Below, one piece after another: positions 1 to 10,845 of a stretch of DNA of 64,000 nt. The notes beneath the pieces were generated by a model. That model searched no databases. It saw only the letters and a program-made list of their open reading frames with translations, and was not told the origin of the DNA. Origin of the DNA: Pyrrhosoma nymphula (taxonomy: Eukaryota; Arthropoda; Insecta; Odonata; Coenagrionidae); NCBI GenBank assembly GCA_963573305.1, contig OY754329.1, positions 65,965,084-66,029,083 of the forward strand, in the 5' to 3' direction. The translations under genes were made by a program, and so were the position numbers. Each line of letters begins with the position of its first letter. Position 1 is the stretch's first letter.

Positions 1-150
1 GACATCCTGACACAAACTTGGGGTATACAACACGGAAAAATCGAAGTACTGGCATCAATCAACTTGATAACGATGGCAGAGTCAGTCATCGAAATGTCGT
101 AACTTGAACTCCTGACCCGTTTGGAAACCCGTTAAGAATTTACTCATACC
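1..150 (+). mobile_element. Penelope-like terminal fragment with hammerhead relic
   Basis: The segment at about 63-99 has the order of a hammerhead ribozyme: a damaged CTGATGA core (read here as CTTGATAA), a GATG...CATC hairpin for stem II, then GAAA followed by TGTC. Downstream is a block ending GGAAACCCG followed by AATTTACT. The same block follows the well-preserved hammerhead at 54.1 kb, so the two are copies of one family. Hammerheads with this order are known from the terminal repeats of Penelope-like retroelements. The assignment to that class is inference, because no Penelope reverse transcriptase or GIY-YIG frame is visible here. The window edge cuts the element. Confidence 0.5.
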
Positions 151-1525
151 TGAAGATTAAATGCGCTCGGCACTGGTATATTTCAATTATTATATACTTA
201 TTACTTCAAAAACACTATTTAACTAGTAGAAAAAGTTAAAACCGTCAAAACAATGCTATTTTTACTTCTGCATTTTATTCTAGTATCATGCATATTTTTA
301 TCCATCACAAAATGTCCTATATAGAATATAACAGAGCTCTGGTAGAATATCTCAGATGCCTTAGTAGCAAGCAAGTAACGAACTCCAACCAATACCAATA
401 GCTTAACTCAACATTTCCGCAAGAGGATACATTAAAAACAATATAAGGTAAACATAAATAATAAAAAGGGCTCTTCAAGAAATTATTTTTTTGAAGAAAC
501 ATCATAACTTGAAATTTTATACTCAAAACGATTTCGGGAATTACTGCCCTCTCCCGGCGTGTAAAAAAATCCGTTCTCGTCAACTTCATTTCATCGTAGC
601 AACACAAAAGATTATCAGTTTAAAAAAAAATAACGGGCCATAGCTACCATGAGAACTTCCTATTGCACCTCTGGCATCCACGTGAAGCTGTAATAAGCGA
701 AGCCGATAATTCTCTTGAGAAATAAATTCTGACGAACGCAGCAGGAATAAAAAAGATTTGGAACGTGTACGTTTAAAAAAAACAAGCAACCCGAAGCGCC
801 GAAAGCTCTGCACACAATTTTTCCACCAGGGAGCATTACTTTCGTAGGGTTTGGAACTAGTTTTGGCGAGAGATATTGCAATTGCCGTATTTCCAAGAAC
901 CGTGTTTGGTAAAAAAAACATATTCGACGTTCGCTTTTGGCCCATACCGCCGCGTTCATCAGATGCTTCTACACTACACTCTGAAAAAAGTAAAAAAAGA
1001 GAACTAATGATCGGAAAGCTGTTACAAACGTTCCTGCAAAAAACCAAGTAAAGCTGGAAAAAAGACACCTGATCAAGGCGCTCTCTTTCACGGATGCAGG
1101 TATTTTTCCTTTCGTGCAAGACGGCGGCGACTGAAATCTATATAATGTTTTTTTTCACTATGCGGAGCGAAAATTCCAACCATGGGTAGAACATATTATT
1201 ATTTTTCTCCTTCCACCGTTGTTCGGTTACGTTAGGGAAACGGAGTAGACATGCATTGGCTTCGGGACATCTACTTAAGGATTCATGCGTTCGGGAGACT
1301 GCGAGTTCTCGCCGCGTTTCGTTCGGCTCACAATGGCGTCGCCCCAAAGCGACGTCTCCCGCTGCACAAAAAGGGAATTGCCTCCGCCCTGGCCTGCGTG
1401 CCCTTGGAAAATCGAGCGAGACAACGATAGACGGAATGCCGCCTAATTGAATGCATTTCATGAATGCGTAAGCAGATGATGTTTTAAGAATAAACTTGGT
1501 TATATTCCACACAGTATTTATTACA
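151..1525. other. Unassigned DNA, no gene recognised
   Basis: Minus-strand open frames of 177 codons (586-1119) and 124 codons (1138-1512) are present. Neither shows a recognisable domain, and each overlaps open frames on the other strand. The stretch 1240-1450 is richer in GC and CpG than its surroundings. I see no splice-site or promoter pattern strong enough to call a gene. Confidence 0.5.
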
Positions 1526-1526
1526 C

Positions 1527-1564
1527 TCGACCAGTTTCAACCTTTTCAGGTCATTATCAAGAGT
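1527..1564 (-). ncRNA. Hammerhead-like relic
   Basis: Read on the minus strand, the segment has CTTGATAA in place of the CTGATGA core, then TGACCT pairing with AGGTTG around a short loop (stem II), then GAAAC and TGGTCGAG. This is the order of a hammerhead ribozyme with a damaged core. Activity is not expected. A chance resemblance is possible, but the same layout recurs at 4.75 kb on the same strand. Confidence 0.4.
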
Positions 1565-1569
1565 AAACA

Positions 1570-4390
1570 CAAACGAAGTGGCTGACTTGGCAGTATATAT
1601 GTAGGGTCTCACAACGAGTGAAAGGAGGGGGGGAAGAATTCAAGGCGAATGGTGAGGTGGTGAGTGGAAGCTCATGAAAAGAAGGTGAGCAGACAAACAA
1701 CTGGTGGCGAGGGGATCAATGGCAGCTTATGGGGATGGTGGTGGGGGGACAGGTACTGAGTAGAAGGGGAGAGGTTGGAAGGGACTAGATTATTGAACAC
1801 ATCATTCTTATGCACATTAAAATAAGGTAATAATGTCAAAATTCTCCATAAAATCAAGTACTTTCTCCCTGTCACATTCATGTAAAGGTTTCGGGATAAT
1901 ATCTGTGGAGTGGTCATTTCAAATTAAATTTCTAGCAAACATAGACCTGTTATTACCATTTATAAACGATTTAAAATGTTCAGAATGCTTATTGTTCTAC
2001 TATTTTGCCCGACGTAAAAACAATTGCAGCCTGGGGTATAACAATTTAACATATACACACCACTTTTACACATGATTTGATGCGTTAGTAGATGCTAAAA
2101 AATCTACAATAATGTGCATTCACATTTAACCTAAAATTTACTCATCAAGTACGAAGGCATGATTTTCTTGGGTGTCAGATTAAGTTGGCCCGAATAAGTT
2201 AGAATTCTTAAATTTTTTTCTCACCGTAATTGGACAATAAATGACGAGAAAAATATGAGTGCAAAATATTTTTTCAATACGCCAGCCAGGGGCTGTGCCA
2301 CACGGAACCATTTCATTTTCTTACGTGAACGCCCTTAGAACCTATAGGGTAGGCAACACGAACGAGGGTATTCGATATTTCGCAACCTAGAAGGCTCCTA
2401 GTATGGGTTGGGATTTGGTGGTATAACTGTAAGGGTATATTGTATTTCTTACTTGCCTATGCAATGAACATATTGTCATTTATGTGTGTCAACCTTTTTA
2501 TTTTTATCATTTTTGTACTCTAGTTTCTCCATCTTGCATTCACTTTTCATTGGCATTTTCATTGGTTCATCTGTTTTATTTTGCTTTGCGGTTTATAACC
2601 TTTATATTCAGCAACGCCTTATCCTCACCCTCTTTGCCGGCATGGTATGAAGGATTGCAATATTTCGTTGTCTCGCAGCAATAGTAACTGACTAGCTCGC
2701 TCGCCCATAAGTAATTCCGCAAAACTCAGACTACATATATATATTATAACTGAAGTACGGAACATGTTATATTCATTATTACATAAGTATGTTGCATATT
2801 AGGTACTACCTTTTCGATTAATCTAGTGTCTGAACCAATGAAATACAGCCAACGGTTGATCTATATTATCGAAATAAGAGAAAATGTTTTCACATTTTCC
2901 AATTTTGTAGACCTTTTTACATCCTTCTGTGAAATTTCATCTAAATTAATTATAAAATGTCGAATAGGGATGGTGCTAAGCGCGCTGCAAAACGCTGTCT
3001 GTCTGTAGTGGATCAAACTACCACATTCTTGGAATTTATGGGGATTCTCAATTACAATCTAGACAGTTTGCCAAAATAAAACATTTAATGATATTATCAT
3101 AAGTATTTTTAGAATGTTTACCTCAGCGTTTGACTGAGAAAGTCAATTCTTTACATGATTATAGTGTAAGTATCATTGCAAGACAGCAAACACCGAGAAC
3201 TATCATAAGACAAAATGCTTCAAACATCATCACGGCAAACGAAACATGTTTCATAAAGGCCGTTCAAAAAGTTAATTTTCGATCGGTTAACATACACTCC
3301 GCCAAGAGCTATGGATCAAAAAAAGTTTTGAGACCCGAGTATAACACTGGTAAGTATCGATGTAATTTCAAATTTAAGTGCGTGGATATTCTTGACAATG
3401 CCCGCACTATCGTATCCTTGCTAAATAGTGTCATTAAATGCAAAATTAGGTTGTTCCACAACGAGTGGGAAGAACGATGATAAACTCATGAAGATGAAAG
3501 CGGTAAAAATCCTGATAGTAGGAATACATTCGAGGATTTTAAGTATATTTGAGGATCGTAAAAGTGACCTCGTATACCATTCTAGTTCAATTATCATATA
3601 TATATGGAATGAGGTCTTTTATATGGGCTAATGATTGAATGCGGGACAGAAAAATAAAAATTATATGTACTATTTACCATTGAACTAATTTGGAGGAAGT
3701 AATTGACATCATCAGTGGTCATTAATTCGCTGATAATTTCTCCTAACTTATAATATTTCCGTTCATTTTCAGATGCAGTAACCGAATGGATGCTTGACTT
3801 TCATCCGGATCCAACGAGTATATCTAGTGCTACGAGAATTGGAAATAACTCACAACCAAGAAATGGAAGCACACAAGTTGGTGGAATTCCTTCTTTAGGA
3901 TCGGAAAAAACACTCCGATAAAATCTCCAATTAAAGAAAAAAGAAAAGACTAGGATTATTGGATAATATTTTTGTGGATCGTCGCGTAACAAAGGACGGA
4001 GATAAAATGTGAATTTATCGGGCATATTTTTCAATGAACACACTATACTTCGCGCGAGAGTCCCACTATTCCGTGACGAATAAATTATTTCACCTGAGAG
4101 ACGCCATTCAAATCGGTTATTTAGCCACCTAAAAAGTGTTAACCTTTGAAATAATCGCTGGAAACGGCAGATTGCAATGACTGCTTTCTTATCAGCGTAT
4201 GACGAAATACAGTGGAAATTCGTTTGAAAACTATTTTCCCAACAGATATTTCGGATAATTATCTTTTTTGCTAATTTTTTTTCAAAATACGTGAATCAAG
4301 AATGATAATTAGCTTTAAAAATATACCCAAAATATTCCTACAACTAAATAAAACTGTTCCTAAAGTGCACATCAGGATATCAGCATTAAG
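1570..4390. other. Unassigned AT-rich DNA
   Basis: No recognisable gene. A 116-codon open frame lies at 3130-3480 on the plus strand. Its product is basic and low in complexity, with no motif I know, and it is followed by a CAG-type acceptor-like site near 3770. This is not enough to call an exon. Confidence 0.45.
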
Positions 4391-4394
4391 GCAT

Positions 4395-4560
4395 TCTGCT
4401 GATATTGAAGCGCTGGGAGGATCGGGTTATTTGGCTTATAGATTTCTGGCTTACATATTCTAGGGCCCAGATTTGAGTCCTGGAATGGGTGACATTCCAA
4501 CCCCTATATAAAGGTACCCAGAATCCTTGTACTTCTCACAAAATTTTCCACCCTTACCCA
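4395..4560 (+). mobile_element. SINE-like tRNA-derived fragment
   Basis: A B-box-like sequence GATTTGAGTCC lies at 4470-4480, preceded at tRNA-like spacing by an A-box-like TTGGCTTATAGATTTCTGG. The rest does not fold as a tRNA cloverleaf that I can see, which suggests a tRNA-derived SINE rather than a tRNA gene. No clear tail or target-site duplication was found. Confidence 0.4.
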
Positions 4561-4749
4561 TCTGCTTACATACCACACATAATGGGTAGTTTGAGCGACA
4601 TTTATCATTAGTCATAATATAAATCATATCCGATGTCTCAATAGTTTTAATGTTTAAACAATTGAAATAAGCCTTAAGTAACTGTAGCAATATTAATGGT
4701 GTAAAAACTTTGTTATTATAGTATTGATCCACACGAATGTTATTTACTC

Positions 4750-4790
4750 CCGACCAAGATTTCGACGGGTAACCGTCATTATCAAGGCCT
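4750..4790 (-). ncRNA. Hammerhead-like relic
   Basis: On the minus strand the order is CCTTGATAATGACGG, a short loop, CCGTCGAAATC, then TTGGTCG. GACGG and CCGTC pair as a stem II, with GAAA directly after. The core has the same CTTGATAA damage as the copy at 1.53 kb, which points to a shared and already inactive source. Confidence 0.4.
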
Positions 4791-4799
4791 TACTACTAT

Positions 4800-5225
4800 G
4801 AAAGAGTTCCACCAAGTGAAGCCTGAAACAATTTGTTTGGATTGTTTTTATGACTGAACTCAGGAAATTGAGTAAACTACATATTTTATTTTTTCACGCC
4901 AAACGCAGAAAATGCCATGAAAAACGAATTCTTATGCGATCATCCATGAGGTGTCACATTGAGTGATTCATTTTTTTCAGCCGAGAAACCTTATGAACTA
5001 CTCATCGTAACATTTCTGACGCGATCTGTGTGTCAGAAGCTACTCACTTCTTTAGCGATATATTTCAAGAACGCACAACTGTGACATTTTCCAATGACAT
5101 TACATTTACAATGGCTTACATTTTTTGATAAATACATCGAAAAGTCATGCGTTGAGTGTATGATATTTCATCACTAGAAACATGAAATCTTTTTCTTTAT
5201 AATGAGGCCAAATTTATTGAATTTC
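4800..5225. other. Unassigned AT-rich DNA
   Basis: No open frame of note. The stretch may be the interior of a decayed MITE whose right end is the terminus at 5.23 kb, but the left end could not be found. Confidence 0.35.
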
Positions 5226-5262
5226 ATGTGAAGTGATATCTCACTCAGACTACCTCTATAGC
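5226..5262. repeat. Solo MITE terminus
   Basis: The block GATATCTCACTCAGACTACC closely matches the inverted terminal sequence of the TTAA-ended MITEs at 13.6 and 48.7 kb. No matching left end is visible in the preceding 400 bases, so this is probably a truncated copy. Confidence 0.4.
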
Positions 5263-5699
5263 AAAAATGACCTCAGCAGTTGATCTGATTACTGCAACTG
5301 CTTTATACGCTGGAGTGGCCGCTTCAAAGCTTTTGACAGTTCGAATATGGCTTACGAGTTGTTACCGTCCATTCTGTCGCTTTACGGTTCCGGCCGGAAC
5401 AATATTTTCTCATTCCGTTTTTAAATAAAAAAACGCAGCACTCGGTTTCCGAGATATTTTTAGGCTGAAATTAAGAAAAATGCACAAAGGTGACTTTTGA
5501 AAGTAATAAAAAAATGCCTAAAATATTTCGATCAATTAAAAATCCTTAGATCAACGAAATTATATTTTAATTGAAGATAAATTCAAATTTACCATGAAAT
5601 CAGGGTGATTAAGACCCTTATGCAAGCGTTTTGGTCATACACGTAACCACCAACAGGGACTATTTAAACCTCATTAACACATACGCGTTTACGAGATTT

Positions 5700-5800
5700 T
5701 AATACCTCTAGTCGATGGTCCCCTGGATTACCGCAATGCATGTATAGGGGTCAAAATTCCTCTATTTTTACTGACAATTTGGATTAATATTTAGTTTAAA
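5700..5800 (+). repeat. Dispersed repeat, partial copy of the 33.1 kb foldback
   Basis: A block with CGATGGTC, a GGATTA or GATTA, ATGCATG, and a closing CAATTTGGATTAATATT is shared with 33.15-33.24 kb. Only the right half is present here. The 33 kb copy also has the inverted left end. Confidence 0.5.
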
Positions 5801-6339
5801 TTTACTTGTCAATTGCTTTCTTCTTGAACCACATTCTATCTTTTGGGAATCTTTTAAGGTACTGCCATCTCCACGCAAATACCCCATTAGACCCCTTCAA
5901 CATGAAGTCGAAGAGCGGACGAAATTAACCCCATGTCTGACTCTGATCCCCTCTCATGTCGGTCTGACAATTTCTCAGCGTGGACCGCGTCCTCCTGTCA
6001 ATCCCCCGTCAATTACACCGTCAAACTACCCCCGCTCATCTCAATCTCCTTCCCTCTCGATCGAACCCATGCATCCTCGGCTGATTCCACAGCTGTGTCA
6101 TCCGATTTGTCCCATGTCGCCCCTCTTTGACTCGGATCCGATTTTTGGAAACATGCGCTGCCAAGTTCACGCTTCGAATCTGCACGCTATCGACATCTAC
6201 GTGATTCACCACTAACCACCAAGGGTGGTTTGCAGCAGACGGTGTCAATCACCTATTAATTCACCTAGTTTAGTCGAGCGAAAGGGGGTGGCACCCTTGC
6301 ATACCGATCACGTAAGGGCCCTTTATTTGAAGGCACATT
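5801..6339. other. Pyrimidine-rich unassigned stretch
   Basis: The plus strand at 5880-6130 is rich in C and T and holds a 65-codon open frame (5933-6130) opposite a 70-codon minus frame (6036-6248). No domain is recognisable in either. The open frames are a by-product of base composition. Confidence 0.4.
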
Positions 6340-6465
6340 CCAAAAAAACACACCAAAGTGAATGAAATTCACCAAGAGAAATATTATTTGACTAGAACGA
6401 AATTCGAACCCGGATCTCTCAATAGACGGCCAGGTTTGATAGTTACAGTTACAGTTCGTTAAGCA
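6340..6465 (-). mobile_element. SINE-like fragment
   Basis: On the minus strand a B-box-like GATCCGGGTTCGAATTTCG lies at about 6399-6417. This is the T-arm consensus of tRNA-derived SINEs. A matching A box is poorly preserved, and no full cloverleaf forms. It could also be a pseudo-tRNA. Confidence 0.35.
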
Positions 6466-6680
6466 CGTTTTACACGGGGCTCGTAATTGCACAATTTGAT
6501 GAACGTATGAACGTGCATTTCAAATTGCATCGTGTAAAGCCGTGAATTGCGAGAACGCATGCACAAACATGAACGCGAGATGGCAAATAACCACTGCTCT
6601 AATTAAAAAACGATTGCACGCCCGATTGAGAAAAACGTGCAGTTTGAAGTTGTGCAATTTCGTTCCTTTAGCATTCGCTG
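6465..6680. repeat. Candidate decayed MITE
   Basis: The left part reads TTTTACACGGGGC then AATTGCACAATTTGATGAACG. The right part carries the loosely inverted GTGCAGTTTGAAGTTGTGCAATTT, in outline GTGCA...TTGTGCAATTT. The style (ACACGG, repeated TTGCAC) resembles foldback MITEs elsewhere in the window. The ends are not sharp, so the call is tentative. Confidence 0.3.
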
Positions 6681-7187
6681 TATATCTTAGCACCCTGTAA
6701 CACTGGTTCAATTTATAATGATTGCTACCATGCTGCTCCATACTTGCATACCTATGCTGCTATAATTACACTCACAAACCGCTTTTTAAAACCCTTTTTT
6801 CCATATATTCCCCTAATGTTTATTGTGAAACTAATCTAATAATTCACTCGGAATTTTTTCCTTTCATTTTCGAAAGAATCGTAACATTAGCAGATGATTG
6901 AACCGAAGAACTTTACAGACACCATTCTCCGAAATCCATGCATGATGTAAGATCTGAACCGTTGCGGCGTAATTGATTCATCAATTCCCTTATGGACTTC
7001 CACTGCATCAGGCAACAAAATGTCGGCTTGTAAGAATACCCTAACCCGGTGGAATATCCGAGAGAAATATTTACTTGAACGACCACCGCAATGCAAGGTT
7101 TATTAAACATCAAAATTATATGGTCAAAATTAAAGAAAATAAACTATAAATTTCAATTCATACAAACTTATGCTAAATTTTACCTTC

Positions 7188-7220
7188 CCAGGTTTCTACG
7201 AGTAACCGTCATTTTCCTGG
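7188..7220 (-). ncRNA. Hammerhead-like relic
   Basis: On the minus strand the order is CCAGGAAAATGACGG, loop, then a loosely pairing arm CTCGTAGAAACC and TGG. The core CTGATGA is degraded to GGAAAATGA. The loop side is nearly identical to the relic at 4.75 kb (shared ATGACGGTTAC). It faces a second relic at 7.27-7.31 kb on the plus strand. Confidence 0.35.
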
Positions 7221-7250
7221 AATTCCCGTCGAAACTAGGGAATGTGTGTA

Positions 7251-7354
7251 GGTATTTTCTCGGGCTCTGCACCAGGTAATGGAAAAAAAGTTGTTTTCCG
7301 AAACGTCGGCCAATATGATGCCAATTACTTGGTGCAGAGCCCGAGAACAATACC
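7251..7354. repeat. Foldback element with hammerhead relic inside
   Basis: Arms of about 30 bp, starting GGTATT and including CTCGGGCTCTGCACCA, are inverted at 7251-7280 and 7324-7354 with only a few differences. The 43-base interior reads TTTTCCGAAACGTCGGCC, which is the GAAA, ACGT and stem-I part of a hammerhead. The CTGATGA part is reduced to GGTAATGG. The layout matches foldbacks at 26, 35 and 52 kb. Confidence 0.65.
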
Positions 7355-7569
7355 TAAATATTATTCACGGGGAAAAACTTAAATCATATAGGGGATGTGT
7401 GTTATAAACCGCTTTTCGTTAAAGTTTCTAAGGAGTCACTCGGTAACATCACGAATGGCTCAAGATTTTGATTTGTTTTATTCACTTTTCACTTCACCGA
7501 CAGAGTTTTTATCGCCATTATACTGGTGATAGAGTTGAAATATTCCGATTATAAATGCAAGAAATAACT

Positions 7570-7711
7570 TGGCAGACACTAAAAGGGAGGAATTAGGCGA
7601 GATGTTGTGGAATATGAACATCATAAGAACTAAGACAATGCAATTTTCCACAGATAAAAATTTTTATCTGTGGAAAATTGCATCGTCTTAGTTATTATTA
7701 TGGCAGACACT
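7570..7711. repeat. Near-perfect palindrome flanked by direct repeats
   Basis: The bases 7628-7660 and 7661-7693 are inverted copies of each other, 33 bp each, with one mismatch and no spacer. The sequence TGGCAGACACT occurs at 7570-7580 and again at 7701-7711, so an 11-bp direct repeat brackets the palindrome. This could mark an insertion of about 120 bp with target duplication, or a template-switch event. No coding content. Confidence 0.7.
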
Positions 7712-7719
7712 TAATTTAC

Positions 7720-9890
7720 CCACTTGAGTGGATAAACTAAAAACACGAATATCTCAAACTGTTTGCGGTCGCTCCATATGAATCCGTAGCTACGCGTTCG
7801 GAATTACCTGGAACGGCTCCAACACATCCCACCTGGGTCGGTAAAATAAAACATAAGTGTGAATAAATGCCATCGATCATTTATATGAATTTAATTTATG
7901 GTGAAAACGAAAATACTCCACAAGTTCATCGTTTAACAACTAGTTTAAAAACGTCATGTGCTCATCAACATTAAACGTGTGAGAGGAGATAATCAGCGAG
8001 AGAGAAGGAGCTCATTCAGCAGTTTCACCACATCAGTCATCTCTAACGTTATCAAAATATAAATAAATACTTGGAATACCCGAGGACATTTTGGTGCATA
8101 AAAACTTAAAAAAAAAGTTAAGACTACGCAGGAAACTACACTTTCAATGGGGCATTTAAACATACAACGTAGATATGCTTATAAAAATTGCAAAAGTGAA
8201 ATTAAAAGCAACCAGCAGTTAAAAAAGAGATGAAGTTACCCTCAACATCACAAATATATACGCTCACACACAATAACCTCAACAATACCTAACTCAAGAA
8301 TTCCAGAGTGCAAGAAAAAAATGCATATTTCTAATCAATAAGAGTTGATTAATCCTTAAAATATTACAACAGAAGCTATATAAAATAAATCGTTAATTAT
8401 CATAAAAAAGAACGATGTCAATAAGTTATGAACTTCTCACTGTACTAAAAAAATCTATTCTCAAATTTTTCTCACAGAGGCATTCGCAAACCCTTTATCT
8501 CTTGTTGGTACCTCGACATTTGTAAGAGGACCACTGTTACGCATGTAAGTTAACTCTTAAAACAAGCAATCGGGATGACTACAGGATTAGTCAGTTGCAG
8601 TTTGAGGTGTGATCAGAATCATAAAAAGTCTTAAAAAAGAATGTTCATTCCATAACTTGTTCGTGACAGAGTTCTATCGTGAAGTATCCTTGTAGGTTTC
8701 ATGACCTTCCACATGGTGACTACAACTAATAGCATAAATATCGTGAAGAGCAAGTTTCTAAATTAATAAATGACGCATAATTTTATACGTTCTTTTGCTA
8801 CCTTTTAATTTCTGATTCATAGAAATGTAAAAGTTTTAGAAATTTTTTATTTATTCAATAATAATGAATTTTTGGAAAGAATGACCCTCTGCCAAACCCC
8901 CTTGCGGATGTGTTACAGGGCATTTAAGTCCAAATGTAAATGATCTCACCCCTCGCATCCCCTACTATCCCGTAATAATCAGCACAGGTAATTAGTCGAG
9001 CGTTTAACTCGCGTATCATTTGCTAATTAAGGTCCTTCCGGGAGGTGTGAGGTCACGGGGGAAGGGGCCACCTGCTGACTTTGGCCACGCAGGGTCCACC
9101 ATCCTCATTTAAATCTCCCTTCGCTTTTCCCATTACCTCAACCTCCATCTCATTCTCCTCTCTCATTTTGGGACATAAAAAAGGGAAATAAGAAGGGTTT
9201 TACCAAGGGATTCCAGTTTCAATTCCCCACCGCCATCTCCCCCTTGATGGCACTTTAATACCCTGGGGTCTCAAATTTCCTCAAAAATACGACCCACGAT
9301 TTTTCATGGTTCTTTCGTGCGGGATATTTGAGTGGAAGTAGTGACTTCCCTTTTTAATTGTAATCCAAAGGAGACCCGATTCTTTCTTTCTAACCCGCAT
9401 TACTTCAACACGAGCAAATAGATTTAACTGAGACTTATCACTGCTTCAATCGTCTTTGTCTCTTTCAGCGACGTCTCTAATCCCTCGACTATAATCAAGA
9501 TAGCTATCACCAGATTTTCCCTTTATGACAACTTGCGGTATGCGAGAATCAAACCGAAATGAATTGAATTTGTGAATTCATGACAGCATTCACAACATAC
9601 CATTCGCAGGGACAGAGTTTAGTTAGGGATTGTGTTAATGTGGTAGATAAGAGTACTGAATTTCCATCCTTGAGGCCAGGTTGGAAAATGTTTTAATGAT
9701 GGAAAAAACTTTCACATTACAACATAAGAGCACATAGAAGTGGCATTTATGGGTGGAATGCTTGTGATTGTATTGTGGTGAACGTGGGACACACAGCCCA
9801 TGACCTTTAAAGTAATTTTGCTAAACATCTTGGAAATCATAACCACTACAGTGATTTTAATTATGTTATGTTATTTATATTTTTCTTATC
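7720..9890. other. Unassigned DNA with possible regulatory block
   Basis: No open frame or mobile element was recognised. The part at 8940-9240 stands out for higher complexity and GC. It carries two homeodomain-type cores, GGTAATTAG near 8988 and GCTAATTAAGG near 9021, on either side of a GAGCGTTTAACTCGC stretch. Whether this is a conserved noncoding element cannot be judged without comparison. Confidence 0.35.
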
Positions 9891-9894
9891 ATAA

Positions 9895-10845
9895 TCATTA
9901 GTCATCAATGCGAAGATTGGTTTGCCGTAGTTATTCATTCTACTATCCTCTCCACCATCCGCTTCATTCCGACATACCTAATTATATACTTTGACGTCCT
10001 TCATGCTTTGCTTGATACACTTCATTCTTGGTCTACCTCTATAATTTTTATTTTTTCCATTTAGGTATCTTTCCTTAAAAAACTGTTATTATTAGGCTGT
10101 TGTGTCGAAAAATGTGTCTTATAAGTTTGTCTATAGCCTTTTAAACAAGATTTTTCATTTTACTTCTTTTCTCTCCAGCTCTTCGTAGGACTTCTTTGTC
10201 AGTGATTCTCTCCGTGCATTCAATCTACATCATTCTTCTGTAACACCACATCTCCAATCCTTTCTATCTTCTTTACTCTGATGCTGTTATTCTCCTGGCT
10301 TCACTTTCGTTTAACAGCATGCTGAAAATATATGTTTTTATAAAGTTTTTCCTTACTTCCAGGATTGTGTTACCAGCTGTCATCAGACTTCTCTTCTGGT
10401 AGAATGCCTTCTTTGCTTGGGCTTTTCTGCACACTATGTCTTTCTTACTACTTCCATCGCTGGTGATCCTGCTTCCCAGAGAACAAAATTCTTCCACTTG
10501 CGCAAGTTTTTGCTACCCAAGTAAACGGTTAATCTGTCTTCTTTATTCTTTCCATTAACCACAACCTTAGTTATCTTAGCATTATTCTTCAAGTTTTATT
10601 TCTCCCGAGTTTTGTCCATATCGTTCAGCATCCTCGTCAGACCTTTACTCTCAGCAAGGATTATTTTGCCATCAGTAAAGCGTAGCGTGCTGTTTTTTCT
10701 CTATGCACTTGTAGTTCTGTTTTTTAGTTTTCGCTTATTTCATTTCGGGCTTTTTCAATGTATATATTGAAGATAGTTGGCGACAGCGCGCATCTTTTTC
10801 GTACCCCGTTCCTCTTTTCTGCTTCCTCTGTAATTCTGCCACATT
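9895..10845 (-). pseudogene. RTE-type non-LTR retrotransposon RT fragment
   Basis: The longest open piece is 10273-10497 on the minus strand (74 codons). It reads EEFCSLGSRITSDGSSKKDI, then IVCRKAQAKKAFYQK, LMTAG, IRK-like EVRKNFIKTYIFSMLLNESEA. This is the stretch after the YADD motif in endonuclease-reverse transcriptases of RTE-like elements (usual form YLGSRIT...AQAKQAF...IRKNFIKTYVWS). Broken frames upstream on the same strand, about 10500-10845, give the NGKN-like and palm remnants. The tail toward 9900 gives the HILR-type C-terminal region and 3' UTR. Many stops and shifts mark a dead copy. Confidence 0.75.

Noticed and set aside
586..1119. 177-codon minus-strand open frame
   Set aside because: No recognisable domain, overlapping frames on both strands, no splice or promoter context.
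3130..3480. 116-codon plus-strand frame as an exon
   Set aside because: No domain, no donor at its end, base composition like its surroundings.
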